Part shown: positions 8,622-19,685 of the stretch, one piece after another
Layout: each line of letters starts with the position of its first letter
How positions within the stretch are numbered: position 1 is the stretch's first letter
Origin: Porticoccaceae bacterium
GTDB lineage: Bacteria; Pseudomonadota; Gammaproteobacteria; Pseudomonadales; Porticoccaceae
Direction of reading: 5' to 3'
DNA: 64,000 bases
NCBI GenBank assembly: GCA_021773435.1
Contig: JAJFKC010000009.1
Coordinates: forward strand, 1 to 64,000
Notes under the pieces: generated by a model
The model's database searches: none
Told to the model about the DNA's origin: nothing
The model's input: the letters and a program-made list of their open reading frames with translations, nothing else
Translations under genes and position numbers: made by a program

Positions 8622-10865
8622 TCAAATCGAGGCCTGCACGCATTTTAGAACGCCATAGTCATACTGTTCCTCCAGCGCGTCATAGACGGGCTTGAGGCGA
8701 CCTTTCTCTTCATCCTCCAGGGATTCAATAGTTAGCACGATTTCCTGATATTCAGTTTTATCTAAATTGAGTACGTCGAGGACGTCCAACAAGCCGATCT
8801 CGATGGCATCTGCAAGGTGGTTATAGACGGTACTGATTTTGGCATCGCGTTGTTGGGCAATTTGCTCAACGGGCAAGCCTTGTTGGTAGAGAATCAGTGT
8901 TTCATTAACCGTGGCGCTGAGGCGATTGTCGAGTAATTCGGGCAGCGGGTGCAGGGCGATTTCATCGAGAAACTGCTGACCGTAGCGCTGTAGTTTTTGC
9001 GCGCCGACACCGGAAACAAGGCCCATGTCGTGACTGCTTGTAGGCCGACGCTTAATCATCTCCTGCAAAGTAGCGTCGTGAAAAATCACGTAGGGCGGCA
9101 CACCAAATTCGGCAGCCAGCTCGCTACGCAGTGAGCGTAGCGCTTCCCACAAAGCTTGATCCTGAGGCCGCACCGGGCTTTTGTCTTTTTTGCCGGTAAG
9201 GGCTTTTTCATCTTTGGCTGGCTTTCTCAGGCTAAGCTTTTGTTCGCCCTTTAAAAGAGGGCGACATTTTTCTGTCAGTCGTAAAGCGCCATAGCCATCG
9301 GTGTCGATATCAAGAAAGCTCAGGGCGATCAGTTGGCGGAAAATCGTTCTCCATTCGCTGACCGAGAACTCAGCACCGACACCGAAGGTGCTGACCTGAT
9401 CGTGACGATTATGCTGAATCCTCTCGTCGCTTTTACCCAGTAATACGTCAACCAGGTAGTTCACACCAAAGCGCTGATCGGTTCGATAAACGCAGGACAG
9501 GGCTTTCTGAGCAGCGACGGTGGCATCCCATTGTTCCGGTGGGCTCAGGCAATTATCACAATTACCACAGCGTTCGTTGCTATGCTCTTCAATACTCTTA
9601 TCTTCCAAGCTCTCATCTTCAAAATAGGTGAGTAGAGCGTGGCGGCGACAGGTAATTAATTCACACAGACCTAGCATGGATTCGAGCTTGTGATGCTCCA
9701 CCCGTTTCTGGTTTTCGCTGGCCTTGGAGTTCTGGGTGAATTGCCGCAGTGTGATCACATCCTGCAGACCGTATGCCATCCAGGCATTGGCAGGCTCGCC
9801 GTCGCGCCCGGCGCGTCCGGTCTCCTGATAATAGGCTTCAATACTTTTTGGCAAGCTCAGGTGGGCGACAAAGCGCACGTCGGGTTTATCAATGCCCATA
9901 CCAAAGGCGATGGTCGCAACAATAATGACGCCGTCTTCCCGGAGGAAGCGTTGCTGATTGGTCTGCCGTAGCTGACTGGATAGCCCAGCGTGGTAGGGCA
10001 GGGCGACTCGGCCCTGGTCACTGAACCACTCTGCAGTGGCCTCGACTTTCTTTCGAGACAGGCAATAAACAATGCCGGCATCCTGGGGGTGGTTTGCCTC
10101 GATAAATCGCCACAGGCGCTGCCGTGGATTATTGCCCTCCGATATGGCGTATTGGATATTGGGGCGATCAAAGCTGTTAACAAAAAGCTGTGCATTTTCC
10201 AGATGAAGCTGGCTGACGATTTCATCGCGGGTGCGCCGATCGGCAGTGGCGGTCAGGGCAATACGAGGAACGCTGGGGTAGCGATCATGAACAATGTTGA
10301 GTTGTTGGTATTCAACGCGGAAATCATGGCCCCACTGGGATACACAATGGGCTTCGTCGATGGCAAATAATGATAAACGACAGCGATCCAGCAAGTTGAG
10401 CATGCGATCACTTAGCAAACGCTCGGGGGCTACGTAGACAATGCTTAGCTCATTGTTAAGCAGTTGTTGCTCAATGGCATAGGCTTCGTCGCCGCTTAAA
10501 CTCGAATTAAGAAACGCGGCTTTGATGCCGAGTTGCTGCAGGGCATCGACCTGATCCTGCATCAGAGCGATCAAGGGCGATACCACGATGGCAAGGCCAT
10601 CGAGCACCAGGGCCGGAATCTGGTAGCACAGTGACTTGCCACCACCGGTGGGCATCAGTACGAAAGCATCATCACCGTCCAGCAGCGCCTGAATAACCTC
10701 TGCCTGTGAGTGACGAAAGGCATCGTATCCGAAGGTGGATTGAAGAATCGATAGAGTGCGGTTCTCAGAAGCGTCCCCAGTTGAGTTCACAATAGCTGGG
10801 TCGGTAAGAGTCGGGTCGGTAATAGTTGGTTCCATAGCAGTTGGTTTCACAACAGTTCTGTTCAT
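8622..10865 (-). CDS. recQ: ATP-dependent DNA helicase RecQ
   Basis: [34 protein letters not shown]-like region, and C-terminal HTH-like extension. Confidence 0.93.
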   Translation of the reverse strand: MNRTVVKPTAMEPTITDPTLTDPAIVNSTGDASENRTLSILQSTFGYDAFRHSQAEVIQALLDGDDAFVLMPTGGGKSLCYQIPALVLDGLAIVVSPLIALMQDQVDALQQLGIKAAFLNSSLSGDEAYAIEQQLLNNELSIVYVAPERLLSDRMLNLLDRCRLSLFAIDEAHCVSQWGHDFRVEYQQLNIVHDRYPSVPRIALTATADRRTRDEIVSQLHLENAQLFVNSFDRPNIQYAISEGNNPRQRLWRFIEANHPQDAGIVYCLSRKKVEATAEWFSDQGRVALPYHAGLSSQLRQTNQQRFLREDGVIIVATIAFGMGIDKPDVRFVAHLSLPKSIEAYYQETGRAGRDGEPANAWMAYGLQDVITLRQFTQNSKASENQKRVEHHKLESMLGLCELITCRRHALLTYFEDESLEDKSIEEHSNERCGNCDNCLSPPEQWDATVAAQKALSCVYRTDQRFGVNYLVDVLLGKSDERIQHNRHDQVSTFGVGAEFSVSEWRTIFRQLIALSFLDIDTDGYGALRLTEKCRPLLKGEQKLSLRKPAKDEKALTGKKDKSPVRPQDQALWEALRSLRSELAAEFGVPPYVIFHDATLQEMIKRRPTSSHDMGLVSGVGAQKLQRYGQQFLDEIALHPLPELLDNRLSATVNETLILYQQGLPVEQIAQQRDAKISTVYNHLADAIEIGLLDVLDVLNLDKTEYQEIVLTIESLEDEEKGRLKPVYDALEEQYDYGVLKCVQASI
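10782..10856 (-). repeat. 15-bp x5 imperfect tandem repeat encoding the TxxxP-like N-terminus of RecQ
   Basis: [25 protein letters not shown] in frame. Confidence 0.8.
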
Positions 10866-11068
10866 AATACAAATCGTCCTTGAGTTGTAAGTCTGGTGAA
10901 CATAGTGGGGGAATTCATTGGCGGGATAAGAAGTGATTCTAGAGAGGGGGGTGGGGTATTAGCAAGGTAAAAAGCCAGCGAGTGAGTGGTGTAGTATAAA
11001 TAGCGTCGCTGGCTCGGGTGAATGCCTGGGCGGCGTCTGGGTTACATAAGCGCTTGAATAAAGGAAGA

Positions 11069-11872
11069 ATGATGAAAATTGGCGTGAGCATTCGAACCAT
11101 GGGTCCGCAGTCAACGCGGGGGATCATCACTGAGTGTGCCTTGCATGCGGAACAAGTGGGTCTGGATTCCATCTGGCTTGCCGAGCATATTGCCATTCCG
11201 CCGGAAGATTCAGAAGGCTCTGATGGCCGCTATCTGGATCCACTCATCACACTTTCTTACCTGGCCGCGAAGACCCAGCGCATCAAGCTGGCGACAGGCG
11301 CTTTAATTCTGCCCTACCGATCACCGCTGGTGACTGCCAAATTGGTGGCGACTCTACAGGAGCTGGCTGAACACCGATTGATACTAGGGGTGGGCATCGG
11401 CTGGATGCGCAGTGAATTCAAAACCTTGGGTTTGAATATGCGCAAACGGGTGAGTGACTCTGAAGCCGTGCTGGAATTTCTTCACCAGGCTTTTGATAAT
11501 GATGTTGTAGAGCTGAATGAACAGCAATTCCTGTTTAGACCACGACCGAAACGGCCACCGATTCTGGTGGGTGGCGCGCCGCCTCATGCGATAGAACGGG
11601 CCGTTAAATATGGCGATGGCTGGTTGCCCATGGGAATGTCACCGGAAGAGTTAAAACCCTGGATAGAACACTATCGGGAAGCTGCCAATGAGGCGGGCAA
11701 AGACGAACCTGAAGTTGTTGCCATTAGCGTGCTGCCGACAGATGATGTGGCTCAGTGTCGTGATCTTTGTGGGGCGTATAAATCGGTGGGTGTGACGACC
11801 TTAGTCCATAGTCAGAGATACGATGAGGCTGCAGAATTAAAAACCGTAATGGACAAATTGGTACCTGAATGA
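11069..11872 (+). CDS. LLM-class (F420-type) oxidoreductase
   Basis: MMKIGVSIRTMGPQ, DSIWLAEHIAIP, LGVGIGWMRSEF; start set after AAAGGAAGA. Confidence 0.85.
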   Translation: MMKIGVSIRTMGPQSTRGIITECALHAEQVGLDSIWLAEHIAIPPEDSEGSDGRYLDPLITLSYLAAKTQRIKLATGALILPYRSPLVTAKLVATLQELAEHRLILGVGIGWMRSEFKTLGLNMRKRVSDSEAVLEFLHQAFDNDVVELNEQQFLFRPRPKRPPILVGGAPPHAIERAVKYGDGWLPMGMSPEELKPWIEHYREAANEAGKDEPEVVAISVLPTDDVAQCRDLCGAYKSVGVTTLVHSQRYDEAAELKTVMDKLVPE

Positions 11873-12168
11873 CAGTAAAAAACAATAAGCTATTTGCGCT
11901 GTCATTGTCATTAAATTGGTCTTTCAAAGGCGAATAACAATTAGGATGGGTTATGAACTGGGATGCGATAAGTGGCGAGTCGTAGCTGGCGGATATGAAC
12001 AGTTTGTTCAGTCGACCCTGGCAGTTCAGCGCATGTGGAGCTACTGCGGACATGTATATGATCCAGACTTTAGAGTACACGTTGAATCTATTATTGATCA
12101 GTCAAAAAGTGGTGGGCTGAAGATTCACGATATATAGTATTAAACAAAGTATTTGGTGGCGTATTCGG

Positions 12169-12561
12169 ATGATGGTTGATGATTCAGGCAAAACTAAATC
12201 CCACATAGAAAGTATCAGCGCCATCACATTGGTAACAGCCGATATGGCCACCAGCGTAGCGTTTTATAAAGCGCTGGGCATGAAGCTTCGCTTTGGTGGT
12301 GAGCTGTCTAGCTTTACCAGCCTTCATGCTGGCACCTGTCATGTAAACCTGGTGGTTAATGATCGGGAGCGCAGCGACTTCTGGGGCCGGGTGATTTTTT
12401 ATGTTGATGATGTCGATACCCTATATGAGCAGATTCTCACAGCAGGCTACGCCACCGAGACGAAACCGGCAGATGCCAATTGGGGGGAGCGCTATTTCCA
12501 TATTCGCGACCCGGACAATCATGAGTTAAGCTTTGCCCGCCTGTTGCACAGCAACAGGTAG
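12169..12561 (+). CDS. Glyoxalase/bleomycin resistance (VOC) family protein
   Basis: ITLVTADMATSVAFYKALGMKLRFGG, YFHIRDPDNHELSFA. Confidence 0.85.
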   Translation: MMVDDSGKTKSHIESISAITLVTADMATSVAFYKALGMKLRFGGELSSFTSLHAGTCHVNLVVNDRERSDFWGRVIFYVDDVDTLYEQILTAGYATETKPADANWGERYFHIRDPDNHELSFARLLHSNR

Positions 12562-12646
12562 AAACCCTTTTTGATCCGGGAGAGAGTTCGCCAGCTCTCA
12601 CGCCTGATTACCGTTTTATACCTCATCCTATAGAGAAAAGTAGCTT

Positions 12647-13900
12647 ATGTCGGCCAGTGACCTGCAATTCGATCCCACCATTCGCGAGACGATCGACAAT
12701 CCCTTCCCGCTGTTTGAACGACTGCAACGGGAGATGCCGATTCACTGGAGCGACAAGGCGCGAGGCTGGGTGGTGACCCGCTTTGAAGACTGTAAGACCA
12801 TATTGCTCGACAAACGCTTTTCTTCAGAGCGGATGAAGCCGTTCTTTGAATCCCTGGGCGAGGAGCAGAGGACGCGTCTGAAAAACATCGAATCCTCCGT
12901 GGGTCTGTGGGCGGTATTCCTTGACCCACCCGATCACACGCGTCTGCGTGGTTTGCTGAACCGAAGTTTTACCTCACGGGCGGTGAATGATATGGCGCCC
13001 AATATCGCCGAGATTGTCCACGATTTGATTGATAGCGTTTCCCAGCGCGCACAGATCGATTTTATTCGCGATATTGCCTACCGCATTCCCGCTGCGGTGA
13101 TTATGGAAATGCTCGGTGCGCCGCGCTCAGAAATCGAGAACTTTAAAACCTGGTCCGATGATCTGGGGCTTTTTGTCGGCAGTTCGCGGGTTACGCCGGA
13201 CAAATATGAGCGAGCAGAAGCCGCCGTGATACGCATGAGTGATGCCTTTCGCGATTTGATTGCTGAGCGGCGGGCTAAACCGAGAGCCGACCTGATTACC
13301 GAACTCATTCGCGCTGAGGAAAATGGCAAAGTACTGGATGAGCAGGAGTTAATTGCCACCTGTATATTGTTGCTTTTCGCTGGTCATGAAACCACCGGCA
13401 ATATGCTGGGTACCGGCATGTATTATTTTATGAAGCATCTGGACCAGTGGCGGGATTTGCGTGAGCATCCTGAGCTGGGCGAGCAGGCGAGCGAAGAGGT
13501 GCTGCGTTACGATGGCCCCAACGCGGCGGTGACCCGTGTTGCGAGTCAGGATATAGAGGTCGGTGGCCATGTTGTCAAAAAAGGTCAGCGGGTATTTGCC
13601 ATGATCAATGCGGCAAATCGTGATCCTGAAATATTTGCTGATCCCCAGCGTTTTGATATTCGACGCGTGGCAAGTGGCGGCACAGCCTTAGGTCAGTTTG
13701 CTTTTGGTCATGGCATACATTTTTGTATTGGCGCGCCGCTGGCACGGTTGGAAGGACGAATAGCTTTCCCTATTTTTGCCCAGCGCCTGCTGAACCTAAA
13801 AATGCTGGGCGGGGAACCTCGGTGGTTTGATAGCCTGAGCTTTCGCGGCTTGACAGAGCTGCCTATGAGCTGTGATTTTGTTGCGAGAGGTGATTCTTGA
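12647..13900 (+). CDS. Cytochrome P450
   Basis: I-helix LLFAGHETTGNM; ExxR-region EEVLRYDGP; heme-binding FAFGHGIHFCIGAPLARLE. Confidence 0.95.
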   Translation: MSASDLQFDPTIRETIDNPFPLFERLQREMPIHWSDKARGWVVTRFEDCKTILLDKRFSSERMKPFFESLGEEQRTRLKNIESSVGLWAVFLDPPDHTRLRGLLNRSFTSRAVNDMAPNIAEIVHDLIDSVSQRAQIDFIRDIAYRIPAAVIMEMLGAPRSEIENFKTWSDDLGLFVGSSRVTPDKYERAEAAVIRMSDAFRDLIAERRAKPRADLITELIRAEENGKVLDEQELIATCILLLFAGHETTGNMLGTGMYYFMKHLDQWRDLREHPELGEQASEEVLRYDGPNAAVTRVASQDIEVGGHVVKKGQRVFAMINAANRDPEIFADPQRFDIRRVASGGTALGQFAFGHGIHFCIGAPLARLEGRIAFPIFAQRLLNLKMLGGEPRWFDSLSFRGLTELPMSCDFVARGDS

Positions 13901-14036
13901 ACCGTCTACTTATGCGACAGATTATGAGATAAAATTTTCACGAAGCTATTTTTACCGGCTGTCTTTGATTTAGACCAAGGCTTTTGGTTTACAGGTGCAT
14001 ATCATCTCGTAGGTGGAAGTTGCCGTATGATTTTAT

Positions 14037-14068
14037 ATCATCGGATAGCAGCATCATCCGATAGCAGT
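14037..14068. repeat. 16-bp tandem repeat x2 upstream of the acyl-CoA ligase
   Basis: ATCATCGGATAGCAGC / ATCATCCGATAGCAGT. Confidence 0.75.
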
Positions 14069-14140
14069 AATTCATCTGACTGGTCGAAAGGACTTAAAGC
14101 CAGCATGAAAAAAATAAACGGAACAAGGGGAGTAACAGCA

Positions 14141-15694
14141 ATGTATCCAGGTAAATGGGCTCAGGAGTTCCCAGACAAAGCGGCAGTGATTCACTCTGTC
14201 ACCGGTGCCAGCACGACTTATAAAGAGTTAAATGATCGTTCCAATCAACTGGCCCAGTTGATGTGGGATAAAGGTCTACGCCCAGGCGACCACGTGGCGA
14301 TCTTTATGGAAAACAACCTGCGCTACTTTGAGGTGATCTGGGCGGCGATGCGTTCCGGGCTGTATCTGACCACGGTTAATCAATATCTCACCGATGAGGA
14401 AGCAGGCTATATTGTCGATAACTGTGGTGCTGTGGTTACGGTGTCTTCCACGGCAATGTCCGAGGTGGCAAACACGCTGCCGCAGTTCGCATCAAACTGC
14501 CACACCTGGCTGATGGTTGACGACATTGTCGATGGGTATGAGCTCTATGAGGACTCCATTGCTCAATATCCGGCCGTGCCTCTGGCTGACGAGCCGGCGG
14601 GCCAGTTTATGCTGTATAGCTCGGGGACTACGGGGCGACCCAAAGGCATTATTCGACCCATGTCCAAACAAAAAATTGCCGACAATGCTGGAGCGGTGGG
14701 TGGCATGCAAAAAGCGCTGTGGGCGGTTACTGAGGATTCTGTTTATCTGTCGCCAGCGCCTTTGTACCACTCCGCGCCGCTGTCCTTTTGTACTGGCATT
14801 CAGGCGTTGGGCGGTACGGTAGTGATGATGCCCAAGTTCAACGAAGAAGGTGCGCTGGCCGCCATCGAAAAATATAAGGTAACCCATAGCCAATGGGTAC
14901 CGACCATGTTTACCCGCATATTAAAAATGCCTGTCGAGCTACGGACTAAATACGATTTATCCTCTCACAAAGTGGCAGTTCACGCTGCCGCACCTTGCCC
15001 AGAGGGGATCAAACGGCAGATGTTCGACTGGTGGGGGCCGATCATTTACGAATATTATGGGGGTACCGAACTGAACGGACTGACTCACTGCCGCCCTGAA
15101 GAATGGCTTGCCCATCCGGGTACCGTGGGTAAACCGATACTGGGGGTGCTTCATATCTGCGATGAAGAGGGTAAGGAGCTGCCCACCAGTGAGGCCGGCT
15201 TGGTTTATTTTGAGCTGCCAAAAATGTCGTTTAAATATCACAACGACGAGGGTAAAACCAAAGAGTCTCAGCATCCACAACATAATAACTGGAGCGCGCT
15301 AGGCGACGTCGGTTATGTGGATGAAGATGGCTTTTTATATCTCACTGACCGAGCCACCTTTATGATCATTTCCGGCGGCGTCAATATCTATCCACAGGAA
15401 ATTGAAGATGCTTTGGTGATGCATGAGAAGATTGCCGATGTCGCAGTAATTGGTGTGCCCAATGAAGAGATGGGCGAGGAGGTAAAGGCCATAGTGCAAA
15501 CCGCCAACGGCATTACCGGTGATGATGATCTTGCTGCTGAAATTCTGGCTTATTCGAGAGAGCATATCGCCCATTACAAATGTCCGCGAAGTGTCGATTT
15601 TATGGAAGAGCTGCCGCGCCTACCTACCGGCAAACTTTACAAGCGGCTGATTAAAGATCGCTATTGGGGCAAGACGAATTCGCGCATTGTTTAG
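14141..15694 (+). CDS. AMP-dependent acyl-CoA synthetase/ligase
   Basis: MLYSSGTTGRPKGI, YYGGTELNGLT, LPRLPTGKLYKRLIKDRYW; start chosen after GGGGAG, although the ORF opens at 14027. Confidence 0.9.
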   Translation: MYPGKWAQEFPDKAAVIHSVTGASTTYKELNDRSNQLAQLMWDKGLRPGDHVAIFMENNLRYFEVIWAAMRSGLYLTTVNQYLTDEEAGYIVDNCGAVVTVSSTAMSEVANTLPQFASNCHTWLMVDDIVDGYELYEDSIAQYPAVPLADEPAGQFMLYSSGTTGRPKGIIRPMSKQKIADNAGAVGGMQKALWAVTEDSVYLSPAPLYHSAPLSFCTGIQALGGTVVMMPKFNEEGALAAIEKYKVTHSQWVPTMFTRILKMPVELRTKYDLSSHKVAVHAAAPCPEGIKRQMFDWWGPIIYEYYGGTELNGLTHCRPEEWLAHPGTVGKPILGVLHICDEEGKELPTSEAGLVYFELPKMSFKYHNDEGKTKESQHPQHNNWSALGDVGYVDEDGFLYLTDRATFMIISGGVNIYPQEIEDALVMHEKIADVAVIGVPNEEMGEEVKAIVQTANGITGDDDLAAEILAYSREHIAHYKCPRSVDFMEELPRLPTGKLYKRLIKDRYWGKTNSRIV

Positions 15695-15749
15695 AGCAGT
15701 TTCACTGTAACGACGTTTTACGGTTCCATTCGTTTAAGGCTTCATGAAT

Positions 15750-16559
15750 TCAAGGTTCTATAAGCTTGCGATAAAGATGCCACGTAGCATGCCCCAGAAT
15801 AGGCAATACCGCCGCGAGACCCACCAGCAAAAACAGCGCACCGATCGCTAGAAGCACCACCACAATCAGACCCCAGATGGCCATCACGAACAGATTTGCA
15901 GTTACGGCCCTTAGGGATACGCTCATTGCAGTGAGCGATGTTACTGGCTTGTCCAGTAGCAGTGGAAACGCAACCACTGAAATAGCCAAAGCCGTAAACG
16001 CGAACAATAACCCGAGTGCGTTGCCGTAAAGCATTAGCCCGGCACCCTGTTTGGTGGTCATCAGTTGGTTGATGAACTCAGCCATAGAAACCGGAGGTGA
16101 AGCGCCAAATCGATCAAAATACAGATTCTGCGCGGTAAACATCCAGATCACATAGAGTACGGCCATTACCATCGAAAGGGCCACAATAGGCGCAAACGAA
16201 GCAGAGTGAACAAAATCGAAGGCCGAACGCCAATTGAGCTCGAGGCCCAGTTCTCGACGTCTACTTGTATTGAATAGTGCGACGCTTATTGCTGGACCGA
16301 TAAGAGTGAAACCAACAACCATCGGAACTGCAAGATAGAGCAGACTATCGGTTAGTAATAATAAGGTGAATAGTAATGCTGATAAGGGATAAATAAGGAA
16401 TAGAAATGCGCCGAAACTTGGCCTGGTGTTGAAATCGTCGTAACCTTCTCGTAGCGCCTGCCAAAGATCCTGCAGCCCAATTTTGCGGATTGCTATATCG
16501 CTGGATGAAACCTGAATCTCTCGGAAAGAGCTTTCTTGTGCCATGACTAAACCCTCCAT
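15750..16559 (-). CDS. DUF2189-type integral membrane protein
   Basis: RPSFGAFLFLIYPLSALLFTLLLL and several TM segments, consistent with DUF2189. Confidence 0.7.
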   Translation of the reverse strand: MEGLVMAQESSFREIQVSSSDIAIRKIGLQDLWQALREGYDDFNTRPSFGAFLFLIYPLSALLFTLLLLTDSLLYLAVPMVVGFTLIGPAISVALFNTSRRRELGLELNWRSAFDFVHSASFAPIVALSMVMAVLYVIWMFTAQNLYFDRFGASPPVSMAEFINQLMTTKQGAGLMLYGNALGLLFAFTALAISVVAFPLLLDKPVTSLTAMSVSLRAVTANLFVMAIWGLIVVVLLAIGALFLLVGLAAVLPILGHATWHLYRKLIEP

Positions 16560-16817
16560 CGCAAAGGTTATGTAGCCACGGTAGCAGGAACTCAGTTTAC
16601 TGCTGCTCCAGATGCTGGTGGCCGCCTGAGTGTTCTGTGCTTTTGAGTATAGGTCAATTATTCGTCAACTGCCGAGCGACGGTTGGCGCCGGTGTTTCTT
16701 ATCTATGTTTTTGCAAAAAACTGCACCAAATATTAGCGGTGCGCTCGTTTTAAAGGTGCGTCACGATTTTGCGAACAAGCCTTGAATTGTTTTATCGCGG
16801 TCTTGAAGGCAATAGCA

Positions 16818-17591
16818 TTAGCCGGGGTAGACCTTGACGCCTTTTTGGAAAATCGTGAATTGGCCTTTTTTCATTCCATGCCATTCTTCGTTAGAGGTTA
16901 GTGCCTGGGTGGCAATGACTGTAACAACATCGTCTGGTTGTGTTTCCTGGGCAAAATCGACGGCCATATCGGCATCCAGTAATTGTGCGTTGCCAAACGG
17001 TGCTTTGCGGGTAAGCCAGGCGAGTTTCGTGCTGCAATAGCTATAGAGCGATTGTGAATCGCTCATCAAAATATTGAAAACTCCGAGCCGGGCGATCTGC
17101 TGCGTGAGGATCTCAATAAAGGGCCACAGCAACCGGCGATTTGTTGGTGGCGTGGGATATTCCCTGCGAATCTGGTCGAGCAACCAGCAAAACGCATATT
17201 CGCTGTCTGATGTGCCCACTGGAAAGTAATGCTTAAGTGGCCATCTTTTAATGCCTTTGAGTTGGCCATTGTGAGCAAATGACCAGGTTTGCCCCCACAA
17301 TTCGCGGGAAAACGGATGAGTATTTTCCAGGCAGACCCGGCCGCGATTGGCCTTGCGAATATGGCAAATGACGGAATTGCTTTTAATGGAATAGCCCTGC
17401 ACAAATTGAGCGATTTCCGAATTGGCGCTGGCACCTGAGTCATGAAAAGCTCGATAACCCTTGCCCTCATAAAAAGCGATGCCCCAGCCGTCCCGGTGAG
17501 GTCCGGTGACGCCACCTCGACGCATTAATCCTGCGAAGCTAAAACATATATCGGTGGGGACGCTGGCACTCATGCCGAGAAGTTCGCACAT
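16818..17591 (-). CDS. Class II glutamine amidotransferase (YafJ-like)
   Basis: [15 protein letters not shown]-terminal Cys, [18 protein letters not shown]. Confidence 0.88.
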   Translation of the reverse strand: MCELLGMSASVPTDICFSFAGLMRRGGVTGPHRDGWGIAFYEGKGYRAFHDSGASANSEIAQFVQGYSIKSNSVICHIRKANRGRVCLENTHPFSRELWGQTWSFAHNGQLKGIKRWPLKHYFPVGTSDSEYAFCWLLDQIRREYPTPPTNRRLLWPFIEILTQQIARLGVFNILMSDSQSLYSYCSTKLAWLTRKAPFGNAQLLDADMAVDFAQETQPDDVVTVIATQALTSNEEWHGMKKGQFTIFQKGVKVYPG

Positions 17592-18223
17592 GGGTATCTT
17601 TGCTCGAATCATTGATTATAGGGACTCTCGATTATAAAGGTTTATCGACTGGATAAAGAATATCGTTAACCGACTAGCAGTTGCCTGATGCAGGCTTTTA
17701 CTTAATTAGGGTGTATTTTTCGCCTACGGGTTTGTAGCCAATGTTAGGCAGAATCGTCTTTGTGTAAATGAAGGTCTTGAGATACTTGTCAACTAACAAA
17801 GTGGCTTTTAATTAAAGTATTGGCCGTAAAATATACAAAAATAAAGTGACAAAATATTAGGAGTTACATGGTAAAGAATGTCTAAATACCTAAATTGGTA
17901 TATCAGAAATACATAAATCTAAAAATAATTAGGCCATGATATTCATGAGTTTATTACCTATCGATATATTGCGGGTATTCCAATAAATTTTAATGTGCTA
18001 AACGGTTACCTATATAATCAGTTAGTATTATCACAACCCTAGTTTATTAAGGGTAGAAGCTATAAAGCTTGATTAACGCTAACAATGTCTATTGTTATAA
18101 AAAAAACAACTGATTTATAAGAAAAAGTATTTATAGGCTAATTATTAGCAATAAAAAGAATAAGGGTTTTATTTTTGCTGGATAACTTCCCTTATAAACA
18201 GATTTAGCAGATATGCGGGGAAT

Positions 18224-18247
18224 ATGGCGATGGCGATAGCGATTGCG
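18224..18247 (+). repeat. Hexamer microsatellite at the coxB start codon
   Basis: ATGGCG ATGGCG ATAGCG ATTGCG encoding MAMAIAIA. Confidence 0.7.
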
Positions 18248-19594
18248 GTAGTGATCTTAATTATCGGTTCAGTACTGTTCCACTTCTGGAGTCCTTGGTG
18301 GCTAACCCCCATAGCGTCTAACTGGGGCATGATCGACGACACCATAAATCTCACCTTTGCAGTCACAGGCTTCGTATTTGTTGCGGTCAATGGTTTCCTT
18401 GCCTACGTGATTATTCGTTACCGTCACCGCGACGATAAGCGCGCTACTTATGAGCCCGAAAATAAAAAGCTGGAGTGGTGGCTGATTGGACTCACTACTG
18501 TGGGTGTTGCCGCCTTGCTGGCACCCGGTCTGGTGGTCTGGGCAAAATTGGTCGATGTTCCTGAAGACGCAGCACAGGTAGAGGTGGTCGGTCAGCAATG
18601 GCACTGGAGTTTTCGCTATCCCGGTGCAGATGGCGTACTGGGCAAAGTAAATTCTCGCCTGGTTAATGAGGATAATCCCTTTGGCATGAACCCCGATGAC
18701 CCTGCGGGTCGGGATGACATCCTGGTCAGGGGCAATGAATTACGTCTACCGCTGGACGAGCCGGTCAAACTGTTGCTGCGCTCTAAAGATGTTTTGCACA
18801 ATTTTGCCGTCGCCCAATTTCGCGTAAAAATGGATCTCGTACCGGGCATGGTGCCCTATCTCTGGTTTACGCCAACCCGCACCGGTAAGTTCGACATTCT
18901 TTGTGAAGAGTTATGTGGTCTTGGTCACTTCGCGATGCGCGGCCATGTGGTGATCGATGAGCGTGACGACTACGAAGCCTGGTTAAGCAAGCAGGTGACC
19001 TTTGCCGATACATTAAAGCAGACCAAGGGGGACGCCGTGGCAGGGAAGATTTTGTACGGTACCTGTGCAAGCTGTCACGGGCAGGGGGGGCAGGGTAACG
19101 TCGCCTTAAATGCGCCTAAATTAAGTGGTCAAAGTGGCTGGTATATGACAGGTCAACTTAAAAACTTTAAGTCCGGTGTTCGTGGTGCAGACGAGAATGA
19201 TCCCTACGGTCAGCAAATGGCCCAGATGACAGCGTTATTATACGATGATAAGGCCATAAGCGATGTGGCTGCCTATATAAGAACTCTGCCGGATACACCG
19301 GCGCCGACAACTCTTGAATCCGCCGCGGCCAAAGGGGCTCAGATTTATAGCACCTGTGCCGCATGTCATGGCAGCAATGGTCAGGGTATTAGTGCGATGA
19401 ACGCGCCTCGACTGGCAGGCATGAGTGACTGGTATCTGGTGACCCAACTAAATAATTTTAAGGCCGGTGTCCGCGGTAGCCATGAACAGGACAAGTATGG
19501 CCCACAAATGCTGTTGATGACGTCTATGCTAAAGAATGAGCAAATGGTTACTGACCTGGTGGCTTATATCAATACGCTGGGTAAACCGGAGTAG
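18224..19594 (+). CDS. coxB: Cytochrome c oxidase subunit II with two C-terminal cytochrome c domains
   Basis: CuA ligand motif CEELCGLGHFAM; heme c motifs CASCH and CAACH. Confidence 0.95.
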   Translation: MAMAIAIAVVILIIGSVLFHFWSPWWLTPIASNWGMIDDTINLTFAVTGFVFVAVNGFLAYVIIRYRHRDDKRATYEPENKKLEWWLIGLTTVGVAALLAPGLVVWAKLVDVPEDAAQVEVVGQQWHWSFRYPGADGVLGKVNSRLVNEDNPFGMNPDDPAGRDDILVRGNELRLPLDEPVKLLLRSKDVLHNFAVAQFRVKMDLVPGMVPYLWFTPTRTGKFDILCEELCGLGHFAMRGHVVIDERDDYEAWLSKQVTFADTLKQTKGDAVAGKILYGTCASCHGQGGQGNVALNAPKLSGQSGWYMTGQLKNFKSGVRGADENDPYGQQMAQMTALLYDDKAISDVAAYIRTLPDTPAPTTLESAAAKGAQIYSTCAACHGSNGQGISAMNAPRLAGMSDWYLVTQLNNFKAGVRGSHEQDKYGPQMLLMTSMLKNEQMVTDLVAYINTLGKPE

Positions 19595-19685
19595 CCAAAT
19601 TGCTAACTGAAGAAACCGGACGGATAGACGGATAGATGGTTGCGATCTAAGCTCTGTTAAGCACTGCTAATAAGGGGAATTATAA

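Noticed and set aside
11916-12137. 73-aa + strand ORF between LLM oxidoreductase and VOC genes, and an overlapping 118-aa - strand ORF
   Set aside because: No recognisable family, no good SD; could be a gene remnant but cannot be supported from sequence alone.
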